From Streptomyces zingiberis (GTDB lineage Bacteria > Actinomycetota > Actinomycetes > Streptomycetales > Streptomycetaceae): 64,000 nucleotides of DNA. Shown piece after piece: positions 8,329 to 15,063 of the stretch (the stretch's first letter is position 1; the number at the start of each line of letters is the position of its first letter). Location: the NCBI RefSeq assembly GCF_012034935.1, contig NZ_JAATEN010000003.1, positions 124,001 to 188,000 on the forward strand, in the 5' to 3' direction. Below the pieces are notes generated by a model, which was not told the origin of the DNA, searched no databases, and worked only from the letters and a program-made list of their open reading frames with translations. Made by a program: the position numbers and the translations under genes.

Positions 8329-8946
8329 GTGACCGCCACCCGCACCCTCTACCTCGCCCGCCACGGTGAGGCCACCCCGGACGAGACCACGCTGACGGAG
8401 GCCGGCGACCGCCAAGCCGCCGCCCTCGGCAGGCGACTGCGGGAAGCCCGCCTGTCGGTGGTCCACCACGGACCGCTGCCCCGGGCGGAGCGGACGGCCC
8501 GGCTCGTCGCCGGACACCTCGACGGCACGCCCCTGCACCGCTCCGAGGCCGCCGGTGACTACCTGCCCCACCTGCCGCGCCGCGAGGAGCTGCCGCCGGC
8601 TTTCGCCGACTCCGCGCTGCGCCGTCTCGACGCGTACCCCGCCGAGGACCGGCGCCGGGGGCCCGCTCTCGCCCGCGAGGCGCTCGCCCGCTTCACCGGC
8701 CCCGTCGACGCGGCCGAACCGCGCCGCGAACTGGTGGTCACCCACGCCTTCCTGATCGGCTGGCTCGTCCGGGCCGCGCTCGACGCACCCCCGTGGCGGT
8801 GGATGGGGCTCCATCCCGCCCACGCCGCCCTGACCGTGATCCGCTACGCCCCCGGCCGCCCCGCGTCCGTCCTGGCCCTCAACGACATGGCTCATCTGTC
8901 CCCGGAGCTGCGCTGGACCGGCTTCCCCGACGAACTCCGGTACTGA
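8329..8946 (+). CDS. Histidine phosphatase superfamily protein
   Basis: A 205-residue protein with the branch-1 histidine phosphatase signature TLYLARHGEATPDE at residues 5-18 (the phosphohistidine RHG). It also has the second conserved arginine in LPRAERTARLV and the late catalytic His in LVVTHAFLIGWLVR. The family removes phosphate from sugar phosphates, nucleotides or proteins; the substrate is not evident. The GTG start at 8329 is the last start before the RHG strand. Upstream in-frame codons are low-complexity Pro/Arg and lack homology-like content. Confidence 0.85.
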   Translation: MTATRTLYLARHGEATPDETTLTEAGDRQAAALGRRLREARLSVVHHGPLPRAERTARLVAGHLDGTPLHRSEAAGDYLPHLPRREELPPAFADSALRRLDAYPAEDRRRGPALAREALARFTGPVDAAEPRRELVVTHAFLIGWLVRAALDAPPWRWMGLHPAHAALTVIRYAPGRPASVLALNDMAHLSPELRWTGFPDELRY

Positions 8947-9066
8947 GCCGGTTCCGGTACGGTCGGGCCGTGCGGCGCCGGCCATGACCCGGGCCGGGGG
9001 CGGGCCGCGCCCGTGGGCCCCGGCTCCCGGTGAGCACATCCCCGCGGAGCGGACGTATCCCTGGTC

Positions 9067-9186
9067 ATGTTCTTCGTCATGCTGCTGGCCCTGTTCCTGG
9101 TCGCCCTCCTGGCCCTGCCCTCCCCCGGCGCCACCCGGCCGCACGGCGAGCCGGGCCGGGCGCCCGACGGACCGCTCCGGCCGTGA
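9067..9186 (+). CDS. Small membrane peptide (39 aa) coupled to the glycosyltransferase
   Basis: ATG at 9067 opens a 39-codon frame, MFFVMLLALFLVALLALPSP then a hydrophilic tail with Gly, Arg and Pro, ending with TGA at 9184-9186. That stop overlaps the GTG start of the following glycosyltransferase (GTGA, 9183-9186), the arrangement used for translational coupling. The first 17 residues form one hydrophobic helix. A GGAG lies about 20 bases upstream, so initiation evidence is moderate. I do not recognise a family. It could be a real membrane partner of the glycosyltransferase or merely a leader that controls its translation. Confidence 0.55.
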   Translation: MFFVMLLALFLVALLALPSPGATRPHGEPGRAPDGPLRP

Positions 9187-11183
9187 CCGGGCCTCCTCCC
9201 TCCGCCGCCGAACCCGGTGCCGCCGCGGGGGAGGTCCCCCGCGACCGTCCCGTCCCCCGGGCCCGCTCCGATGCCGGGGCCCCCGCCGGGACGGCGGACC
9301 CGGCGGCCGGGGAGGCGGCCGGTGGAGCGGCCGCGGTGGCGACCGGCGCGGCCCGGACGCGCCGCGCGCTCGCCGTCCTCCGCCGTCACCGCCGCCCGCT
9401 GTACCTCCTCGCCGTCGTCGCGCTGCTGACGCAGATGGCCGTCGCCATGGTCACCACGGCCGTGCGGCAGACGCCCACCATCGACGAACCGGTGTACGTG
9501 GCCGCTGCCGAGGTCTACCGGCAGGAACACAGCCTGCGCTTCAACCCCGAACACCCGCCGCTGGGCAAACTGCTCGTGGCCGCGGGCACCGCGTTCGCCG
9601 GCCCCCGTCTCGAACCGGGTTCCCTGACCGACCAGACGCGGCTCGGCCGCCGCCTCCTCTACGAGTCCGGCAACGACCCCTGGCGGCTGATGCTCGCGGC
9701 CCGCCTGCCGGTGATCGCGTTCACCCTCCTCCTCGGCCTCGTCGTTCTCGCCTTCGCGCGGGATCTCACCGGTGACGCGGGCGGCCTGGCGGCGCTCACG
9801 CTCTACGCGTTCTCGCCCGATGTCATCGCCCACGGTTCGCTGGCCACCCTCGACGTCCCGGCCGCCGGATTCCTCCTGACCTCGGTGTGGCAGGTGTGGC
9901 AGGTGTGGCTGGCCCGGCTCGCGGGCCCCGGGATCCGTCCGTTCCTCCGTCTCGGTCTCGTGGGCGGAGCGCTCGGGGCCGCCGTGGCCGTGAAGATGAG
10001 CATGCTGGCGGCGGTGCCCGTGCTGCTCGCCCTGACCGCGGTCTCGGTGTGGCACGCCACCGGCCCGCGTCGGACCACCGGGCCAGGGCAAACCACCGGG
10101 CCGGGGCGGGCCACCGACGGGCGCGGACGGCCCGCGGCGGGCGCGCACGAACGGCCGGGCGCCGCCCCCTCCCGGCCCCCGGCCCGCTCCCGGCTCCGGG
10201 CACCGTCCCGGCGGTCCGGCCGCGCGGCGCTCGTGCTCCTCTCCGTTCTCGGCGTGGCGGCGGTCTCCGTCGCCGTCGTCTGGGCCGCGTATCTCGCCGT
10301 CGACCCTCGGTTGCGCTGGTCGGCGCCGCAGAACCTGCCCGCCGTCGGCGGCCTGCGCGGGCACGTCATCGATCTGCTGCCGTTCCCCGAACCGTTCCGG
10401 GACGGCATGCGGATCCAGTTCGGCTTCGAGGCGAGGACCTGGGAGGGCTTCCTCTTCGGCCGGCTCTACTCCGGTTCGCTCTGGTACTACCTGCCGGCCG
10501 CGCTGCTGGTGAAGACCCCGCTCGGCGCGCTCGCCCTCTGGGCGGCCGGTGTCCTCGCCCTTCTCACCTCACCCCGGCTGCGGCCGGCCGCTCCGTACGT
10601 CCTCGCCCCGGCCGCCGTGCTGCTGGCCGCCGCGATGACCGGTGAGCGTGATCTCGGCGTCCGCTACGCCGTCTTCCTGCCGATGCTGCTGGCGGTCGCG
10701 GCGGCCGGTGCGGTCGCCCGGCGGCCACGGGGGCGGCGGGGACGGCGGGTGCACGCGGTGACGGCCTCGCTGCTGCTCCTCTCCGTCGCCGTCAGTTCGC
10801 TGCGGACGTTCCCCTACTACCTGCCGTACGCCAACGAGGCGTTCGGCGGCCCGGCCGCGACCCACCGCCATCTGCACGACTCCAACGTCGACTGGGGCCA
10901 GGACCTGGGCCGGCTCGCCGGCCACCTGCGCGAGCACCACCCCGGCGAGCGGATCTGGCTCGTCTACAAGGGCAGCGGCGTCCCCGCCCACTACGGCATC
11001 CGCGCCGCCGACCCGCGCGAGGTCCCGCCCGGCGAGGTGCGCGGGGTCCTCGCGGTCTCCAACTCCTCCGTCGCCAAGGCGAAGGGCCGCCTGCGGGTGC
11101 TGCTGGAGAGGAGCACACCGGTCGAGCGGATCGGCCACTCGATCACCCTCTTCCGGGTGGACGCGGCGGAGGGCCCACGGTGA
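9183..11183 (+). CDS. GT39/PMT-like phospholipid carrier-dependent glycosyltransferase
   Basis: A 666-residue polytopic membrane protein. After a disordered Ala/Pro-rich N-terminus, the first helix (LYLLAVVALLTQMAVAMV) is followed by TIDEPVYVAAAE, the acidic motif of GT-C protein mannosyltransferase-like enzymes. It continues with HPPLGKLLVA, about ten helices and the late conserved loop HLHDSNVDWGQDLGRLAGHLREH. GT-C enzymes use polyprenyl-phosphate sugars and act on the outer face of the membrane; the acceptor is unknown. A roughly 60-residue basic Gly/Pro/Arg linker (about nt 10060-10220) interrupts the middle, probably in a cytoplasmic loop. The GTG at 9183 overlaps the preceding small gene. 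Confidence 0.88.
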   Translation: MTGPPPSAAEPGAAAGEVPRDRPVPRARSDAGAPAGTADPAAGEAAGGAAAVATGAARTRRALAVLRRHRRPLYLLAVVALLTQMAVAMVTTAVRQTPTIDEPVYVAAAEVYRQEHSLRFNPEHPPLGKLLVAAGTAFAGPRLEPGSLTDQTRLGRRLLYESGNDPWRLMLAARLPVIAFTLLLGLVVLAFARDLTGDAGGLAALTLYAFSPDVIAHGSLATLDVPAAGFLLTSVWQVWQVWLARLAGPGIRPFLRLGLVGGALGAAVAVKMSMLAAVPVLLALTAVSVWHATGPRRTTGPGQTTGPGRATDGRGRPAAGAHERPGAAPSRPPARSRLRAPSRRSGRAALVLLSVLGVAAVSVAVVWAAYLAVDPRLRWSAPQNLPAVGGLRGHVIDLLPFPEPFRDGMRIQFGFEARTWEGFLFGRLYSGSLWYYLPAALLVKTPLGALALWAAGVLALLTSPRLRPAAPYVLAPAAVLLAAAMTGERDLGVRYAVFLPMLLAVAAAGAVARRPRGRRGRRVHAVTASLLLLSVAVSSLRTFPYYLPYANEAFGGPAATHRHLHDSNVDWGQDLGRLAGHLREHHPGERIWLVYKGSGVPAHYGIRAADPREVPPGEVRGVLAVSNSSVAKAKGRLRVLLERSTPVERIGHSITLFRVDAAEGPR

Positions 11184-11264
11184 GCCGGCGCCCGGCGGGG
11201 ATGGCGTCGGCCGGGTCCTCCACGCCCGGTGCGGTGCCGCGCGGTCCTGTGATCGACTCCTGTC

Positions 11265-11738
11265 ATGGAAGCCCTCTGGACGAGTGTCGTGGCCGTCGTC
11301 GGAACGTTGCTGGGTTCACTGATCACACACGTCTTCCAGCGCCTCGCGTCCCGGCGCAGTGAGCAGTTCACGCGCTCGGAGTCGCTGCGGCAGGAACGCA
11401 TAGCCGCGTACAGCACGTTCGCGGCCGCCATGGAGGACTACCGCCGGGGCCAGGCGGACCGCTGGTTCCGGTGGGCGGAGGACCCGGAGGGGGAGGCGTT
11501 CCTCACCGCCCGGGACGAGGCCCACCACCTGCGGACCATGGCCCGGCAGACGCTGTACCGCGTCAAGCTGCTCACCGACGCGGAGGACCAGGACGTCATC
11601 CGCGCCGCCGAGCGCGCCTACGACCACACCCGGGACATCTCCCTCGCGGTGGAACGGGCCGAGCGGGACACCCGCGACCTCGCGTCGAAGCGGGCCATCG
11701 AGGCCTTCGTGGCGCGCGCCTCGCCCCTGGTCCGCTGA
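11265..11738 (+). CDS. Conserved hypothetical protein with N-terminal membrane helix
   Basis: A 157-residue protein, MEALWTSVVAVVGTLLGSLITHVFQR followed by a mostly helical charged body (RSEQFTRSESLRQERIAAYSTF to the end). It looks like a membrane-anchored coiled-coil protein facing the cytoplasm. The ATG at 11265 is the only start giving the hydrophobic helix. I recognise the general type, common in Streptomyces and unnamed, but cannot give a function. Its last codons and stop are part of a 27-bp direct repeat. Confidence 0.7.
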   Translation: MEALWTSVVAVVGTLLGSLITHVFQRLASRRSEQFTRSESLRQERIAAYSTFAAAMEDYRRGQADRWFRWAEDPEGEAFLTARDEAHHLRTMARQTLYRVKLLTDAEDQDVIRAAERAYDHTRDISLAVERAERDTRDLASKRAIEAFVARASPLVR

Positions 11739-11816
11739 GCGCCACGGGGACGGCGCAGGCGGGTTTCGCCAAGGACATCCTCGGCTGGTGGTCCGCTGAG
11801 CGCCACGGGGACGGCG
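11729..11816. repeat. 27-bp direct repeat including a stop codon
   Basis: An identical 27-bp sequence, beginning GGTCCGCTGAGCGCC and ending GGACGGCG, lies at 11729-11755 and 11790-11816. The first copy holds the last two codons and TGA of the preceding gene. The copies are 61 bp apart, suggesting a local duplication of the gene's 3' end. Confidence 0.85.
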
Positions 11817-11942
11817 GGCAACGGGCGGCGCCCATCGAGCCGTTGGCGGCGGACGGCGGATGGCGGGCGGCGGGCGCATGCCTCGGACGAACACCCGTCC
11901 GTCTCTCCGGGGCGCCCGGAGACCGCGTGGGAGGTGGAGAGG

Positions 11943-12038
11943 GCCGAAGGCGGAGGGGGCCGGACGTGGAGAGGGCCCGTGGTGGAGGGGGCCGGTGGCG
12001 GAGGGGGCCGGTGGCGGAGGGGGCCGGTGGCGCGGGCC
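11943..12038. repeat. 16-bp minisatellite, about six units
   Basis: Units of 16 bp (type GCCGGTGGCGGAGGGG) start at 11943, 11959, 11975, 11991, 12007 and 12023, the last partial. The array ends 8 bases before the stop codon of the minus-strand GNAT gene, so it forms that gene's 3' untranslated region. Confidence 0.85.
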
Positions 12039-12045
12039 GTGGTGA

Positions 12046-12537
12046 TCAGTCGAGCGGCTTGCGCATGACGAGATCCCGCGTCACCCCGTCCGCCAGGAGG
12101 TCTCCCGGCTCGTCGGTGCGGGCGAAACCATGCCGCCGGTAGAGGGCGATGGCCGGCTCGTTGTCCGGCATCACGGTGAGCCGCAGGGCCGTGGCGCCCG
12201 CCTGCCGGGCCCAGGTCCCGACCGCCGTCAGCAGACGGTCCGCGACCCCTTTCCCCCGCGCCTCCGGGCTCACCCAGACCGACCGCAGCGCGTACACCCC
12301 GCCCGGCCCGGCGGGCACGCCACTCGCCACCCCGGCGATCCGCCCGTCGCCCAGGAGTGCGACGAGGTTGTACGTCCCCGGGGCCGTCAGCCTGGCGCGC
12401 CAGCGTTCCTCGTCGCCGCTGTGCCAGTCGGCCAGCCGGGACTTGAAGGCGTGGGGCGCCTCGGCCAGCGCCGCGAGGCGGGCGTCCCGCCACAGCGGCC
12501 AGTCGTCCTCGGTCGAGAGGGATCGCAGGTCAACCAC
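12046..12537 (-). CDS. GNAT family N-acetyltransferase
   Basis: A 163-residue acetyltransferase. From the N-terminus: VVDLRSLSTEDDWPLWRDARLAALAE, the NLVALLGDGRIAGVASGVP strand, the acetyl-CoA signature SVWVSPEARGKGVADRLL, then LRLTVMPDNEPAIALYRRHGF. The motifs fit the general small-molecule/peptide GNAT group; the substrate is unknown. The GTG at 12537 is chosen because GGGAGG lies 8 bases upstream; the frame stays open to 12645, overlapping the next gene, but those codons look non-coding. A 16-bp repeat array follows the stop. Confidence 0.85.
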   Translation of the reverse strand: MVDLRSLSTEDDWPLWRDARLAALAEAPHAFKSRLADWHSGDEERWRARLTAPGTYNLVALLGDGRIAGVASGVPAGPGGVYALRSVWVSPEARGKGVADRLLTAVGTWARQAGATALRLTVMPDNEPAIALYRRHGFARTDEPGDLLADGVTRDLVMRKPLD

Positions 12538-12641
12538 GGGCCGAGCCTCCCGCACCACCAACCCGCGTGGCCAGCGGATTTCCCCGACCGGCTGCCGGGC
12601 CCCGGTCTCACCGGTCCCCCGGCCCCACCCGTCCCCCGGCC

Positions 12642-13118
12642 TCACCGGTCCCCGGGGAGCGCGAGCTCCGCCCAGACCGTCTTACGCGGCGGCGGACCCG
12701 TGACCACGCCCCAGCGGTCGGCCAGCGCAGCGACGATGAGGAGGCCACGGCCCGATTCGGCGTCCGGCGCCCCTTCCGCCCGGGGGTCCACGCCCTCGGT
12801 CCGCGGGTGGGGCCCCGGGACGGTTGCTGGCGGCAAGCGGTCGCCCCGGGCGTCGGCGATTTCGATACGGAGCGTGTTCACCTCCGGTAGGCACAGCGTC
12901 AGCCGGAAGTCACGGCCGGGTACATGCCCGTGCAGCACGGCGTTGGCGGCCAGCTCCGCGACGATCTGTTCCACCGTCTCGTACGGCAGCCCCCACGTGC
13001 ACAGTTGCGCGACGGCCAGCCGCCGGGCACGCCGGGCACCGCGACGGGTGGCGGAGAGCCGCACGCTGAACTGGCGTGCCTGAGCGGAATTCTCGGTTCG
13101 GGTGATTTCTTGCGTCAC
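12642..13118 (-). CDS. RsbW-like ATP-binding regulatory protein (HATPase_c)
   Basis: A 158-residue single-domain GHKL ATPase of the anti-sigma serine-kinase type. The N-box is VEQIVAELAANAVLHGH, the G1-like stretch is LRIEIADARGD, and the G2-like loop ESGRGLLIVAALADRWGV closes the lid. Streptomyces has many of these; some bind and phosphorylate anti-sigma antagonists, most have no known partner. It is transcribed divergently from the XRE-DUF397 pair 197 bp away, an arrangement common in this genus. A partner STAS protein is not adjacent. Confidence 0.85.
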   Translation of the reverse strand: MTQEITRTENSAQARQFSVRLSATRRGARRARRLAVAQLCTWGLPYETVEQIVAELAANAVLHGHVPGRDFRLTLCLPEVNTLRIEIADARGDRLPPATVPGPHPRTEGVDPRAEGAPDAESGRGLLIVAALADRWGVVTGPPPRKTVWAELALPGDR

Positions 13119-13315
13119 ATCACTCAGCGTGGCCTCCGCCGTCTACGGTGACCAGTAACCACGTCGGCACGGGGCGTAGTTGTCCGGCCGTGAGCGTCGA
13201 CCCGTACCGCTTGTCGGTCGTGACGCGGCGCGGGCGGCGGTTGTTGGCCAGAGAGAGCACCGGAGACCAAGGACACCAAGCGGAGCGGATGCACGCGCAC
13301 AGGAGGGGCGGACCG

Positions 13316-14227
13316 GTGACGCACGAAAATCACGACGAGACCGCGCACAACGGCCGCGACGAGGAGCGACGGTGGGCGGAGTACACGACGGACGGGGCTG
13401 ACGAAACCCGCTGGGACTCGCTTCTGGGGGAGGACGGAGCAGTCCTCAGGGCCATCGGGCGACAGATCAAACTCTGGCGGGAAGGCGCGGGCCTCAAGCA
13501 GGCAGAACTCGGCAAAGCCATCGGTTACGGGGAAGACCTGGTGTCCTCCGTGGAGCGCGCCAGGCGCATCCCGCGGCCGGAGTTCCTGAAGAACGCGGAC
13601 CGGGTACTGGCCGCCGACGGCAAGATCGCGGCGATGGCGAAGGACGTCGCCGAGGCCCGTTACCCGAAGAAGGTCCGCGACCTGGCCAGAATCGAGGACG
13701 AAGCGGTCGAACTGGGTTCCTACAGCAACCACAACGTGCACGGCCTGCTGCAGACGGAGGAGTACGCCAGAGCCCTGTTCGGGATGCGGCGCCCGGTATA
13801 CGACGAGGAAGAGATCGAACAGCAGGTCACCGCTCGCCTCGCCCGGCAGCAGATCTTCCACCGGCGCCCCGCTCCACATCTCACCTTCGTTCAAGAAGAG
13901 GTGACCCTGCGGCGCCCTATCGGGGGCAGAATGGTGCTACGCCGTCAACTCGAACATCTATGGGAAGTCGCTCAACTGCGGAACGTCGCGATCCAGATCA
14001 TGCCGACGGACCGCGAAGAACACGCCGGCATGGCGGGTGAACTGCGCGTACTGAAACTTAGGGACGGAACGACGGTGGGCTACTGGGAAGCTCAGCTCAC
14101 CACCCATCTGGTGTCCGAACCCAAAGAGGTCCAGATCCTCGAGATGCGCTACGGGATGCTACGGGCCCAGGCACTCCCGCCCCGGGAGTCGCTGGCCTTC
14201 ATCGAGACAGTACTGGGAGAGACATGA
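13316..14227 (+). CDS. XRE family regulator with DUF5753 domain
   Basis: A 303-residue protein with an N-terminal helix-turn-helix (about residues 45-100, IGRQIKLWREGAGLKQAELGKAIG then EDLVSSVERARRIPR). The C-terminal DUF5753 domain runs from GLLQTEEYARALF to the end. AGGAGGGG lies 7-15 bases before the GTG at 13316, which fixes the start. The ATGA at its end overlaps the DUF397 gene, so both are made together. WhiJ/AbaA-type loci with this architecture influence development and antibiotic production; this particular pair is uncharacterised. Codon usage is less GC-rich than in neighbours, as is common for this family. Confidence 0.9.
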   Translation: MTHENHDETAHNGRDEERRWAEYTTDGADETRWDSLLGEDGAVLRAIGRQIKLWREGAGLKQAELGKAIGYGEDLVSSVERARRIPRPEFLKNADRVLAADGKIAAMAKDVAEARYPKKVRDLARIEDEAVELGSYSNHNVHGLLQTEEYARALFGMRRPVYDEEEIEQQVTARLARQQIFHRRPAPHLTFVQEEVTLRRPIGGRMVLRRQLEHLWEVAQLRNVAIQIMPTDREEHAGMAGELRVLKLRDGTTVGYWEAQLTTHLVSEPKEVQILEMRYGMLRAQALPPRESLAFIETVLGET

Positions 14228-14436
14228 CCCTCATACTCTCGACGGGGTTGCACGGCTCACTTCGGTGGACAAAGAGCAGCCACAGCAGCAATGACGGTCC
14301 CGACTGCGTGGAAACCGCCGCCATACCCGGCGCGATCCTCGTCCGGGACTCCAAATGTCCTGGCGGACCACGCCTCACGGTAACTTCCGACGCCTGGACC
14401 GACTTCACCACTCACGTCACCGCGCGGTCGACCTGA
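14224..14436 (+). CDS. DUF397 domain protein, intact copy
   Basis: A 70-residue protein overlapping the XRE gene by ATGA. The DUF397 core is visible: RWTKSSHSSNDGPDCVETA (residues 14-32), ILVRDSKCPGGPRLTVT and the final WTDF. DUF397 proteins are thought to be antagonists or partners of the adjacent XRE regulator, in the manner of an antitoxin-like couple. The core lies within a single domain without signal or membrane segment, so it should be cytoplasmic. Confidence 0.9.
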   Translation: MTLILSTGLHGSLRWTKSSHSSNDGPDCVETAAIPGAILVRDSKCPGGPRLTVTSDAWTDFTTHVTARST

Positions 14437-14504
14437 TCCAGCACAGCTTCCGGCCCATCCGGTAAGCCGCTCGGTCTCTGCTGATCAACAGCCCTTGGAG
14501 TGAG

Positions 14505-14712
14505 ATGAGCCCTGAAGTGTCGGCCGACCTGCCGCACGCCCCGGTGCTGGACCAAGAGCAGCCACAGCACCAATGACGGACCGGAGTGTGTAGAAGCCGC
14601 CATCGCCCTCGGCGCGGTGTTCGTCAGAGATTCCAAGCTCCCGCACGGGCCCCGACTCGCCGTCACGCCTGTCGCCTGGGAGCGTTTCACCGCATACGCA
14701 GCAGAGGGCTGA
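14505..14712 (+). pseudogene. Second DUF397 gene broken by a one-base frameshift
   Basis: ATG at 14505, preceded by TTGGAGTGAG, reads MSPEVSADLPHAPV and then stops early. Adding one base to the frame near 14547 (gtg-c-tgg) restores WTKSSHSTNDGPECVEAA, LGAVFVRDSKLPHGPRLAVT and WERFTAYAAEG with TGA at 14710-14712. That is a full DUF397 domain closely like the intact copy 70 bp upstream. In the domain's own frame a TGA at 14506 and no start codon precede it. So this is a tandem paralogue inactivated by a single-base change, or a sequencing error. Confidence 0.8.
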
Positions 14713-14925
14713 GGGGCGGGGCTTCGCTCCGGCGGCACGGAGTACCTTCGGCATCCGGTCGCCCCGCGATCCGGCTCTCCGGACCAGCACACCTCCGGGG
14801 ACTGGGCGGCGGCTGCGGGGCCGGCCGACGGGAATCACAGGGTGGCGGTCCGGCCGGACGTCGACCCCTTCCTCGGCCCGCACCCGTTGGCCCCGCCCCC
14901 GTATCCCACCTGTGGACAGAGAAAC

Positions 14926-14950
14926 GCCCCGGCCGAATGGGGGCCGGGGC
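14926..14950. terminator. Hairpin terminator in the gap before the HelD gene
   Basis: A 9-bp perfect stem GCCCCGGCC (14926-14934) and GGCCGGGGC (14942-14950) with a 7-base loop, flanked by GAAAC and ATTTC, resembles Streptomyces bidirectional terminators. It lies 214 bp after the broken DUF397 gene. The rest of 14713-15063 has no gene that I can support; TATATT at 14962-14967 is a possible -10 for the HelD gene. Confidence 0.6.
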
Positions 14951-15063
14951 ATTTCCTGACGTATATTGGTGGTTTCCGTGTCTCGAACAAGGCAGTTCAC
15001 GACGGCAGCGCGAGCGGCACGGAGAAAGTCTGATGACGCCATCTTATCGGGGCGGGAGCCGAA

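Noticed and set aside
11943..12038. Possible CRISPR array
   Set aside because: Units are contiguous 16-bp repeats without unique spacers, and no cas gene is present.
14926..14950. Possible rifamycin-associated element upstream of the HelD gene
   Set aside because: It is a symmetric GC hairpin with terminator-like flanks; I cannot match it to the published element from memory and the encoded protein looks like HelD, not the HelR branch.
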